Part shown: one piece after another, positions 46,048 through 53,323 of the stretch
How positions within the stretch are numbered: the first letter of the stretch is position 1
Layout of the letters: each line of letters starts with the position of its first letter
From: Sphingorhabdus contaminans
GTDB lineage: Bacteria > Pseudomonadota > Alphaproteobacteria > Sphingomonadales > Sphingomonadaceae
Assembly: GCF_007280415.1 (NCBI RefSeq)
Contig: NZ_VKKU01000001.1
Span: 124,001-188,000 of the forward strand
Direction: 5' to 3'
DNA length: 64,000 bases
Notes under the pieces: generated by a model
Told to the model about the DNA's origin: nothing
Seen by the model: the letters and a program-made list of their open reading frames with translations, nothing else
The model's database searches: none
Program-made: the position numbers and the translations under genes

Positions 46048-48144
46048 ATGGTGACTGACCGTTTATTTTCTCAAAAAGTAGATCCTTGGCTTTTGCGAGG
46101 AAACCCCCAAGTTACTGAACTTTTAAACGGTCTTCGTGGGAGCTTTGAAGTAACATGGGCGGCTGAACGTATAGCTTATGGCACGAAAATGTTATGTTTC
46201 ATTCTAAAGCCACATGACATTATTAAAGAAACATTTGGTTTTGAGCGCGAGATTGCATTATTTGTTTCTCGTTTCCCTTTCGTCGAGCCGAGGACATTTC
46301 AAGCCATCGACCAATTTTGTCATGAAAGCCCGCTCCATGAACGGGTCGATCCAAGCGTTGTAATACTGAACTCCCCTGATAATCGCATGCTCGAAAAAAT
46401 AAATAACCAGCAGAGCGAGTACCCACAATCGCGAATGATTGTCGCGCTAAGTGACGCCATACTATCGAAAGCTGTCGATGATAGGTGGGCCATAAACAAC
46501 GGAATAAGTGAAGTTCTATTCATAAGAGACCTATTTAATTATAAGTTGCCGGTTCAGCCTAGTCAGTATTTTTACGGTCGTGAACAAGTTATATCTACAT
46601 TGGTAGATGGGGTTAGAAAGTGTCAAAATAGTGGCTTATTTGGGTTGAGAAAGACCGGAAAAACATCAATATTACTAAGGGTATTAGATATATTGCATCA
46701 CGATAGGACCACATACCAAGTATTTATAGATTGTAAGAAAAGGTATATTAGAAAACTTACATGCGACGGCTTAATTGCAAGGCTAGTAAAACAGATCGAT
46801 CAAATATTTAAATCAAATATTTCTGCTCAGCTAGAAAAAGGAATAGATGCAACAGAAGTCTTAGAGAATGCTATTCGAAAAATACCCAACGGCCGTCGGC
46901 TATGTATTGTATTTGATGAAATTGAATACATCACTCCATTATCGCCGACTGACTTGCAATGGAAAGAAGAATTTGTAGATTTTTGGCAAGCGGTTTGGGC
47001 AATTCAGTCTGAGACTCAGAAGCTATGCTTCATTATTTGCGGCGTTAATCCTTCAATTTGTGAGATAGATAGATTTGCTGACGCAAAAGGAGGTGGCTCC
47101 GTCCAAAATCCAATGTTTGGCATCGTAAACGTGCAATATTTGCACGGTCTCGGGCGTAATGCTTTAGCCGATATGATGCATTTCTTTGGAAAACGGATGG
47201 GGCTTCGTTTTTCGGAAGAAGCAATCCAGTATGTTTTTGACCGATTTGGCGGTCATCCACTGCTATCACGATTAGCGTGTTCATTTTACCATGAAACTTT
47301 GCTGGCGCGTTCCGAACGCAGGCCTATTGAAATCTCCCGGGCTATCGAGGAGAGAATGGAAGCAGAGTGCTATGCGGAAATATCAGCATATTGCGAGCAT
47401 GTTGTGTCCGAAGTGCGAGAATTTTATCCGGATGAATTTGAACTTTTGAGTTTAGCAGCTCGAGGAGAAGCGGAGCAATTTTTGGATCGCGCTAGGTCTG
47501 GTCGGGGACTTGCTCATATTCGTAACTATGGCTTACTCGAACAAGTAGATGCAGGTAAGCCGATAGTGCTGATCCCGGTACTACGGCAATATTTGCAAGA
47601 GCAATTCAAGAGAGAGTCGGGCGAGAGGCATTTCAGGGTCATGCTGCAATTCGAAGCAAGGCCGTCTTGGTTAGAGCGAAAAAAACGCTCTCTTGACGAA
47701 GACATTTGTATTCTAAACGAAGAACTTAGAGCTACGGGTATGTACGATCTTTTTCCTGGGGGAAGTTTGCGGAAGATTAGCGATTTATTGAGATTAGACG
47801 TAGTTCAGACTCAATCTGATTTGACCAACTTCCTGGTTGTTATTAATAGAATTTTCGTAGAAAATATTGAACGTCATTTAAAAGATAGCGGACGTAAACT
47901 GTTTGTAGATGTAAAGTCGGATTTTCCGCATCTTTTTGAAGCATTGATGAGAATCAAGCTATATCGGCACTACTCAGGGCACATTGAATTAGATGACAGT
48001 TGGTTGCAACGATTTAAGTCTTACGTAGCAAATGATTTCGGTGACTTGGGTGAGAGCGTTTTTGTGGAATGTCCATTTTTGGTTCAACAAGTTGTTTTGG
48101 AAGAAATGCATGTCGGTTTGCAGTATGAAATTGCGCGATATTGA
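46048..48144 (+). CDS. AT-rich P-loop ATPase (STAND/ORC-like), candidate conflict or defence protein
   Basis: 698 residues. Residues 1-165 form an unassigned N-terminal domain; residues 170-420 an AAA/STAND ATPase with Walker A G-L-R-K-T-G-K-T (199-206) after F-Y-G-R-E-Q, Walker B LCIVFDE (D290, E291) and IICGVNPS as sensor; residues 460-520 a winged-helix-like stretch (GRGLAHIRNYGLLEQV, VLIPVLRQYL); and residues 550-698 a helical tail with R-H-Y-S-G-H at 640-645, possibly HEPN-like. Base composition is clearly more AT-rich than all neighbours, including its flanks, implying recent gain. Strong ribosome site AAAAGGGG before the ATG. No partner gene, integrase or known toxin is beside it. Function unknown; the architecture resembles NTPase defence proteins. 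Confidence 0.75.
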   Translation: MVTDRLFSQKVDPWLLRGNPQVTELLNGLRGSFEVTWAAERIAYGTKMLCFILKPHDIIKETFGFEREIALFVSRFPFVEPRTFQAIDQFCHESPLHERVDPSVVILNSPDNRMLEKINNQQSEYPQSRMIVALSDAILSKAVDDRWAINNGISEVLFIRDLFNYKLPVQPSQYFYGREQVISTLVDGVRKCQNSGLFGLRKTGKTSILLRVLDILHHDRTTYQVFIDCKKRYIRKLTCDGLIARLVKQIDQIFKSNISAQLEKGIDATEVLENAIRKIPNGRRLCIVFDEIEYITPLSPTDLQWKEEFVDFWQAVWAIQSETQKLCFIICGVNPSICEIDRFADAKGGGSVQNPMFGIVNVQYLHGLGRNALADMMHFFGKRMGLRFSEEAIQYVFDRFGGHPLLSRLACSFYHETLLARSERRPIEISRAIEERMEAECYAEISAYCEHVVSEVREFYPDEFELLSLAARGEAEQFLDRARSGRGLAHIRNYGLLEQVDAGKPIVLIPVLRQYLQEQFKRESGERHFRVMLQFEARPSWLERKKRSLDEDICILNEELRATGMYDLFPGGSLRKISDLLRLDVVQTQSDLTNFLVVINRIFVENIERHLKDSGRKLFVDVKSDFPHLFEALMRIKLYRHYSGHIELDDSWLQRFKSYVANDFGDLGESVFVECPFLVQQVVLEEMHVGLQYEIARY

Positions 48145-48335
48145 TTAATGCGTCATCTATATTTAATTACACTGATCTAACTTGGCCATATGTATTGGAA
48201 TCTATGTAAAAAGGATTGCTATTATCTTTTGCCGAATATGTCTTGATTATCTACCTTTCACTATCAGCCTATAACTATCTCGCGCACCAATTAGGTGGAT
48301 GGATGAATTAGCTATCCAATCACCATTTGCATCCG
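48145..48335. other. AT-rich tail of the ATPase island, no gene seen
   Basis: Non-coding by eye. It holds several stop codons in every frame and a near-perfect inverted repeat at 48294-48324 (GGTG-N2-TGGAT against ATCCA-N2-CACC). The compositional change back to GC-rich sequence occurs around 48320-48360, which I take as the right edge of the acquired segment. No att-like direct repeat of useful length was spotted around the gene. Confidence 0.5.
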
Positions 48336-48606
48336 CCCCCAATCCCTCGCATAACGCCCTCGACGTCGTGACGCGCGGCGTTGGGGATTAGTACCCCCTG
48401 CATAGCCGGTTAAGGTGTTGTTCGTAAACAGCACCACACTCTCTTGACCTTATGGTCGGGGAGCCTGTGGTGTATGTCCAGGGCTCGCCTAAAGACCATA
48501 GGACCGTGCTATGCCGGGTACTAACTCCCCGATCACCAGTGAGGATCAAGGGAGACACAGAGGGCGGGGGCGGACCGCTTTCTTTCTCTCATGCAGGGAG
48601 AAGTTT
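48336..48606 (+). ncRNA. Structured leader upstream of DUF5818 gene, candidate regulatory RNA
   Basis: A run of strong inverted repeats with no credible ORF. AATCCC/GGGATT and AACGCC/GGCGTT enclose 48341-48389. GGTGTTG/CAGCACC forms a hairpin at 48414-48435. CACCACA (48432-48438) pairs with TGTGGTG (48466-48472), with CTCTC/GGGAG and GACC/GGTC inside. CATAG/CTATG closes 48497-48513. TCGGGGAG (48456-48463) can alternatively pair with CTCCCCGA (48525-48532). The last segment supplies the ribosome site AGGGAGAAG of the DUF5818 gene. Regulatory or self-standing small RNA; not matched to a named family here. Confidence 0.5.
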
Positions 48607-48822
48607 ATGCCGCTTGGCACCACTCACCAGATCAGCGGAACCATCGCGCGCGGGCCCTGGGGCTATGTCCTGCATGTGGGTAATGGCGGGGTGTGGGAGC
48701 TCGACTGCGGCCTGTTCACCCGCCTCCGCCTCCGCTCTGCCCGCGCGCGGGCTGTGCGGGTGGAGGGGGAGCGGGTTGGCTTTAATGCGCTGGCGGTGCG
48801 GCGGGTGGTGGTTCTGGATTGA
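48607..48822 (+). CDS. DUF5818-family small protein (71 aa)
   Basis: Starts at ATG 48607 after AGGGAGAAG; longer in-frame frames up to 48511 lie inside the structured leader and are unlikely. The sequence MPLGTTHQISGTIARGPWGYVLHVGNGGVWELDCG and the final RVEGERVGFNALAVRRVVVLD match the small beta-rich DUF5818 proteins I know from sphingomonads. Function is unknown. The high GC content and position after the structured tract suggest it belongs with that leader as one unit. A 150-bp repeat starts 12 bases after the stop. Confidence 0.6.
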   Translation: MPLGTTHQISGTIARGPWGYVLHVGNGGVWELDCGLFTRLRLRSARARAVRVEGERVGFNALAVRRVVVLD

Positions 48823-48834
48823 TGGGGGGTGTGG

Positions 48835-48985
48835 GGCCTCCCCCTCTCCACTGCGTCTAATGGCTAAAGCCATAAGACTTCGTACCTCTCCCCTGAAGGA
48901 GAGAGGGAAAGGTGCTCTCCTCTCTCCTTTAGGGGAGAGGATACGCAGCCTTGGCCGAAAGGCCTAGGCGGAGTTGGAGAGGGGC
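48835..48985. repeat. 150-bp inverted-repeat element, copy 1
   Basis: Near-identical to 49479-49628: both run from GGCCTCCCCCTCTCCA to TGGAGAGGGGC, so the ends are imperfect inverted repeats, with an internal palindrome around CTCTCCCCTGAAGGNGAGAGGG and TTAGGGGAGAGG. Differences are a handful of single bases. It looks like a MITE- or REP-class element. No target-site duplication could be identified by eye. Confidence 0.75.
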
Positions 48986-49083
48986 TTCGGCACCGCAAGG
49001 GCAAAAAGAAACGGTACTTCCCAAATTGCTTTTTCTGCCGCTATGTCTTTTGGCAAATGGGGCAAGGAAATGGGGGTTACCGG

Positions 49084-49455
49084 ATGAAGGGGTTTGTTTG
49101 GGCGGCGCTTTTGGGGTTGGGCGTTGCGGGTTTTACGCCGGCGGCGGTGGCGCAGGGGCGCGATTTTTACCTGATGCAGTATAATTCGACCGTCCGCGAT
49201 ATGAACAAGCTGGTCGACCGGATCAACGCGCTGAAAACCGATATCCGGACGGAGAAGGATTTTACCCGCGGTTGCTCCATGCTGGCCAGCCTGATTTCCG
49301 ATATGAAAGAGGCGCAGATTCTGACCGAACGGCTGGCGGACTATGCCTATCAGATCGACGATATGGAAAACCACCGGGCTGCGGTGGACCAGCATAATGC
49401 CTATCTGGAAGAACGGCGGTTCTGGGAGGAGCAGCGGGACCGGATGTGTAAGTAG
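49084..49455 (+). CDS. Exported helical protein, hypothetical (123 aa)
   Basis: Starts at ATG 49084 (MKGFVWAALLGLGVAGF) with a signal peptide ending PAAVAQ-G. The mature part (FYLMQYNSTVRDMNKLVDRINALKTDIRTEKDFTRGCSMLASLISDMKEAQ to ENHRAAVDQHNAYLEERRFWEEQRDRMCK) is strongly helical, charged and coiled-coil-like, with two cysteines (mid-protein and C-terminal). No family recognised. It is exactly bracketed by the two 150-bp repeat copies, which makes a composite mobile unit conceivable. Confidence 0.6.
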   Translation: MKGFVWAALLGLGVAGFTPAAVAQGRDFYLMQYNSTVRDMNKLVDRINALKTDIRTEKDFTRGCSMLASLISDMKEAQILTERLADYAYQIDDMENHRAAVDQHNAYLEERRFWEEQRDRMCK

Positions 49456-49478
49456 TGGAGGTGGCGGGGGTGGTGTGT

Positions 49479-49628
49479 GGCCTCCCCCTCTCCACTGCGT
49501 CTAATGGCTGAAGCCATAAGACTTCGTACCTCTCCCCTGAAGGGGAGAGGGAAAGTGCTCTCCTCTCTCCTTTAGGGGAGAGGATACGCAGCCTTGGCCG
49601 ACAGGCCTAGGCGGAGTTGGAGAGGGGC
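49479..49628. repeat. 150-bp inverted-repeat element, copy 2
   Basis: Second copy of the element at 48835-48985, same orientation, about 640 bp apart start to start. It differs at a few positions (for example TGGCTGAAGCC here against TGGCTAAAGCC) and by one deleted base. The two copies flank one exported-protein gene. Confidence 0.75.
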
Positions 49629-49745
49629 CTGGTGGTGCCGATGTTCGCACCCCATACCAGTCCATTTTGGTTCCATCTCCGCTTGCCAACAATATCTATG
49701 CCTATAACTTTGAGTCGACCACTACGTCTGGGGGAAGACAGTTAG

Positions 49746-50492
49746 ATGGAAAATCGCATTGTCGAGATTGCGCGGAAAAAGGCGCAGAAAAACACGGGCA
49801 AAAGTCGGCAGGCCGACTGGAAAAGCCGAGATACCAATCCCGCTTTCTTTGTCCGAACCGATGCCATCCGTCCTCCCACTTTTCCGCCTGATATCAAGCT
49901 TGAACGGCGCACTCTTCCCACCGATTCCGGAACCGCGCTGATCATCCCCTTGCCCTTGCGGGCCGTCACACCATCGGCAATCGCGCTGAAACCTGCAAAG
50001 CCTGCGACCAAGTCCAAAAAGACACGCACCGCCACCAAATCCAAATCTACCGCCGCAAAGCCCAGGGTCGCAAAACCTGCGGTACACAAGAAGACAGCCA
50101 AGAAGGCTGCCCCCCGAAAACCCCGCGCGAAGAAAACGGATGAACTTCGCGCGGGGGCAGAACCCCTTGTCATGGCGATCACGCCGCCCGCCACCGCGAT
50201 CGCCGCGCCGGCCGTTGCCGAAATGGCGATGCCGGTTGCTGGGCCAGTAGCTGCTCCCGTGACGATGCCCGATGACCGGACCCCGCTGCCCCGTGCAAAG
50301 GCGGTTGCGGTTTACCGCAAAAACAATTTGCTGGATGTTGTCGGCTATTGGATGCGGACGCGGATGGCGGACCTTGCCAAGCTGTTCGCGCCCCGGCCGA
50401 AAACACGCAAGCGCGTGCCCAAAATGGCCGACCTGATCGCGGAAAACACCGCGCTACGCCAGGAAATCGCCCGCCTGCGCGCGTTGCAATAG
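49746..50492 (+). CDS. Lys/Ala/Pro-rich hypothetical protein (248 aa)
   Basis: Three parts: a basic N-terminal domain (MENRIVEIARKKAQKNTGKSRQ) leading into FFVRTDAIRPPTFPPDIKLERR, a long low-complexity middle of AKPATKSKK/AAKPRVAKPAVHKKTAKKAAP-type repeats resembling histone H1 tails, and a C-terminal helical region (LLDVVGYWMRTRMADLAKLF and MADLIAENTALRQEIARLRAL) that could be a coiled coil. It starts 117 bp after the second repeat copy. Resembles nucleic-acid-binding linker proteins by composition only. Ribosome site is weak. Not identified. Confidence 0.55.
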   Translation: MENRIVEIARKKAQKNTGKSRQADWKSRDTNPAFFVRTDAIRPPTFPPDIKLERRTLPTDSGTALIIPLPLRAVTPSAIALKPAKPATKSKKTRTATKSKSTAAKPRVAKPAVHKKTAKKAAPRKPRAKKTDELRAGAEPLVMAITPPATAIAAPAVAEMAMPVAGPVAAPVTMPDDRTPLPRAKAVAVYRKNNLLDVVGYWMRTRMADLAKLFAPRPKTRKRVPKMADLIAENTALRQEIARLRALQ

Positions 50493-50507
50493 GCAGGGGC
50501 TAGCGCC

Positions 50508-51125
50508 TTACCAGCCCCATGGCGTGGGCGGCGTGCCGACCGTCTGTGTCAGGTCGAATTCCACACGGAACAGGCGTGCCGTCGGCCCCGCCGGACGGCG
50601 CAGCTCATAGACAAATACCGCTTTGGCGTCGCGCGCGTCGCTGACCTCCACGCTCCACACATTGGTCACCGAACGGTCCAGCCCGTTGGCGCGGAAGCTG
50701 GCGATGCTTTCGGCGTCGACCGGAAAATCCTGCCGCCCTGCGGTCCCGCTTGCCGCGGTGTCGCCGCCATACATGGTAACCTTGTCGGCGCTGCCATCCT
50801 CATGCCGGTGGTCGTGTTTCAGCCGCAGGCCCGTGCCTGTGCGGGTGATGACCCAGGTGCGGCTGCGGTCGGTGCCGACATGGAAGGGGATTTCGATGCG
50901 GTCGCGGTCGCACCTGCGCACATGCATGACAAGCGGTTTGCCCGCCATATCGGCGTCCGCCCCCGCCGGTTCGCTTCCCGCGATACGCCCCGCAAATGCC
51001 TTACCGCACAGCGCCGACATGCGGGCCATGAAGGCATCCTGCGGATCGGGCGCGGCAGGGGTGGAGGCGCAACCGCCGAGCAGGACGGTGGCCGCGATGG
51101 CGGGGGCAAGGATCTTGTAAAGCAT
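50508..51125 (-). CDS. Predicted lipoprotein, hypothetical
   Basis: 205 residues from ATG 51125. The signal peptide MLYKILAPAIAATVLLGGCAS has a lipobox L-G-G-C, so the mature protein is probably anchored in a membrane at Cys. The rest is polar with a conserved-looking centre (GKPLVMHVRRCDRDRIEIPFHVGTDRSRTWVITRTGTGLRLKHDHRHEDGS) that could be a beta-barrel-like domain; a His/Asp-rich loop is noteworthy. No family recognised. Transcribed opposite to the Lys-rich gene, stop to stop separated by 15 bases. Confidence 0.6.
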   Translation of the reverse strand: MLYKILAPAIAATVLLGGCASTPAAPDPQDAFMARMSALCGKAFAGRIAGSEPAGADADMAGKPLVMHVRRCDRDRIEIPFHVGTDRSRTWVITRTGTGLRLKHDHRHEDGSADKVTMYGGDTAASGTAGRQDFPVDAESIASFRANGLDRSVTNVWSVEVSDARDAKAVFVYELRRPAGPTARLFRVEFDLTQTVGTPPTPWGW

Positions 51126-51232
51126 AACGCATCCTAACGCCCCACCGGCGCGGCGCAAGCGGGGAAGGGGGAGGCACCAACTTCCAATTACATCTTTCCT
51201 ACATGGGTATTACTGTGGCTTTCTGGGGGTCT

Positions 51233-51631
51233 ATGGAACAGGATATTTCACCCTCAAACGGGCCGGATGAAACCGGCGACCGTTTCGACTTCACCCCCGT
51301 ACCTTTGCAGCGCAGCCGTTATGATGGCTGGACGCCGCGGGTGCAGAAACATTTTATCCATGCGCTGTCGGTCATGGGCTCGGTCGGGGCGGCGTGCCGG
51401 GCGGTGGGCAGGGGGCGGGTGTCGGCCTATCGTCTGCGCGAGCGCGAGGGCGCGGAAAGCTTTGCCGATGCGTGGGATGCCGCGCTGGAGGCCGGACGGG
51501 ACCGGCAGTATAATTATCTGCTCGACCGGGCGGTCAACGGCGTGACGACGGTGCGCGTGATGCGCGGCGGGTCGGTGTCGGTGGAGGGCGGGCCGGACAT
51601 GGCGCTGCTGCGCGGGGCGCTGGCGCGTTAA
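51233..51631 (+). CDS. HTH-like hypothetical protein (132 aa)
   Basis: Starts at ATG 51233 behind GGGGG. The core DGWTPRVQKHFIHALSVMGSVGAACRAVGRGRVSAYRLREREGAESFADAWDAALEAGRDR resembles the helix-turn-helix region of a family common in sphingomonads, which looks like small terminase-type DNA-binding domains. The C-terminus ends abruptly after MALLRGALAR, shorter than related longer proteins as I remember them, so it may be truncated. No phage genes are nearby, so a chromosomal regulator is likelier than prophage. Confidence 0.5.
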   Translation: MEQDISPSNGPDETGDRFDFTPVPLQRSRYDGWTPRVQKHFIHALSVMGSVGAACRAVGRGRVSAYRLREREGAESFADAWDAALEAGRDRQYNYLLDRAVNGVTTVRVMRGGSVSVEGGPDMALLRGALAR

Positions 51632-51761
51632 TTTAAAGCAACAAAGGATACAGTTTCAGTGCCGTTTTGCGTGTCTTTTGTATCTTTAGGTAAAGCTTCT
51701 TGCTCCCCATGCCCATGCTGGTCATAAAGGCGAACAATCATTGGAAAGTTTAACAGGTACC

Positions 51762-52052
51762 ATGCGCAAGAAAGATAATCCCAACTGGTTCAGTATTGGA
51801 ATGGATGCATGGGCGCTGGCGGCGGAATCGAACATGGTGATCGCGATGCGCATAGGCGCGCTCGCCTTTGGCGGGCCGTCCGCGGTGAAAGAGGCGGAGC
51901 GGATGGTGGCCGAAAAGGTGGCGGCGAACCTGTCGCTGGGCGCGGATTTGCTGACCGGAAAGCTTGGCACCAGCCCTGAACAGATCGTCAGCGGCAGCAT
52001 CGCGCATTATTCGCGACGGGTGACCGCGAACAGGCGGCGGCTGGGCTGGTAA
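51762..52052 (+). CDS. Phasin-like hypothetical protein (96 aa), start uncertain
   Basis: A helical, Ala-rich protein: WFSIGMDAWALAAESNMVIAMRIGALAFGGPSAVKEAERMVAEKVAANLSLGADLL. The pattern recalls short phasin-like/granule-associated proteins, but without the classical phasin motif I do not assign it. The start may be ATG 51762 or TTG 51741; neither has a strong ribosome site. Reading frame and composition agree with the surrounding GC-rich genes. Confidence 0.45.
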   Translation: MRKKDNPNWFSIGMDAWALAAESNMVIAMRIGALAFGGPSAVKEAERMVAEKVAANLSLGADLLTGKLGTSPEQIVSGSIAHYSRRVTANRRRLGW

Positions 52053-52088
52053 ACAGGCGGCGCGCCGTTGCCGACGCGCCCGCCTCTG

Positions 52089-52253
52089 TCAGCCGAGTTT
52101 GGCGAGCAGGCGCTCGGCCGCTTCCTCCGACGATGCCGGATTCTGGCCGGTGATCAGCAGGCCGTCCTCCACCACATGGGCCGCCCAGTCCACGCCCCGG
52201 CTATACTGTCCGCCCTGCTCTTTGTGGGAGGTCAGCACCATCAGGATATTCAT
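52089..52253 (-). pseudogene. Internally deleted DJ-1/PfpI-family remnant
   Basis: 54 codons. The first ten residues, MNILMVLTSHK, match the beginning of DJ-1/PfpI (type-1 glutamine amidotransferase-like) proteins, and the last 25, VEDGLLITGQNPASSEEAAERLLAKLG, match their C-terminus, whereas the roughly 170 residues between, including the nucleophile Cys, are missing. The deletion kept the frame. The product cannot be an active enzyme. The flanks give no clear IS trace. Confidence 0.6.
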
Positions 52254-52365
52254 ACGCTCGTTTCTTCCATCCAAAGGGAGAGGTTGCGCGGATTAACCGG
52301 CCGCAAGGCAACCTGCGGTGCCAAGGAAAGTTCCCGAAATGCCCTTTACGGTCGGCAGGACCGGG

Positions 52366-52950
52366 TCAGTGCTTTGTCATCCGAACCAGAGACCAGTCAT
52401 AACCCAGTTCCTGCACCCGGGCCTTCAACAAAGCGGCGGTGGGTTCGCTTGGTTTGGGGGTACGGGTCAACATCCACAAATAGCGGCCGCTGGGCTCACC
52501 AACGATCGACCAGCTATAATCCTCGGCATGGTCAAGTACCCAATAATCGCCGTAGAAAGGCCCGAAGAACGACACCTTGAGCTTTGCTCCGCCACTTCCC
52601 TCGACAATCTTGGCTTTGCCCTTTGCGGTGGAAAGCTTGCCATCAACCGCGTCTTTGCGGCAACTGTTGAGCACGCTCACCGCGCCGTCGGGAAGGCGCG
52701 CATATTCGGCGGTAACGGCTTCGCAGCCCTTTTGAAAACCAGCTTCATACCGCCCATATTCATACCACCGGCCAAGATACCGATCCAACTCGACCGCCTT
52801 TGCAGGTTGCGGCACATTCTGGTTGCCGACTGGCCCGCGATCCAAGGCTGCGCAGCCGGGCAAAAACAAGGCTGCTGCGACAAGAGAGAGGCTGACAGGA
52901 ATAAGCTTGGCAGATTTTGGGGGCGGGGCGGATATCTTGTTCTTGGTCAC
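52366..52950 (-). CDS. blc: Blc-type lipocalin, outer-membrane lipoprotein
   Basis: 194 residues starting at GTG 52950 behind GGGAG; an ATG far upstream (53103) overlaps another gene. Signal peptide with lipobox L-P-G-C (residues near 33), then the lipocalin fold: the N-terminal motif DRYLGRWYEYGRYEAGF (GxW), YGDYWVLDHAEDYSWSIVGEPSGRYLWMLTRTP (second motif, TDY-like) and the final helix. Blc proteins bind lysophospholipids and are induced in stationary-phase stress. Downstream of a 44-residue membrane protein gene on the same strand (37-bp gap), so probably co-transcribed. Confidence 0.9.
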   Translation of the reverse strand: MTKNKISAPPPKSAKLIPVSLSLVAAALFLPGCAALDRGPVGNQNVPQPAKAVELDRYLGRWYEYGRYEAGFQKGCEAVTAEYARLPDGAVSVLNSCRKDAVDGKLSTAKGKAKIVEGSGGAKLKVSFFGPFYGDYWVLDHAEDYSWSIVGEPSGRYLWMLTRTPKPSEPTAALLKARVQELGYDWSLVRMTKH

Positions 52951-52987
52951 TATAGACTCCCTAACACGGCGCCACTCACAACGCCCT

Positions 52988-53122
52988 TCAAGAGCGGTTA
53001 TTCCGTTCGGCACCACGACGATGCTTTGCCGAGCGCTTTTTCTGCACCATAACCAAACCGAAAACAGCAAGACATGCCATAAGTGCGATGAGCGTATAGG
53101 CAATGATTAACCGGGTTTCCAT
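52988..53122 (-). CDS. 44-residue single-pass membrane protein
   Basis: Translated from ATG 53122: METRLIIAYTLIALMACLAVF, then GLVMVQ and a basic tail KKRSAKHRRGAERNNRS. One hydrophobic helix from about residue 5 to 26, then a strongly positive C-terminus, so N-out/C-in topology by the positive-inside rule. The ribosome site AGGAAG is correctly spaced. It sits 37 bases ahead of the lipocalin gene on the same strand. Not recognised as a named family. Confidence 0.55.
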   Translation of the reverse strand: METRLIIAYTLIALMACLAVFGLVMVQKKRSAKHRRGAERNNRS

Positions 53123-53323
53123 GCAATGCTTCCTGTCTGCACTGATCCCAAATCATGATGGGATGCGCAAAATCGAACGAATGACATTCTCCAACGCATT
53201 GATCGTTCCAATGGTTCCGCTTTTTTTTGGGGCTGGACGCCCAAATCACCCATTTAGGCGATGGACCCAAACGCCCAACCGATGCAGACTCACAATTGTC
53301 ATGGCTCAATAGGGAGATGGATT

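Noticed and set aside
48452-48967. 171-codon forward frame overlapping the DUF5818 gene in a different frame.
   Set aside because: It covers the structured tract and part of a 150-bp repeat, is rich in Arg/Ser/Pro and lacks a ribosome site; the DUF5818 frame fits better.
51233-51631. Prophage terminase small subunit.
   Set aside because: Only the HTH region resembles it; no other phage gene, integrase or attachment site is nearby.
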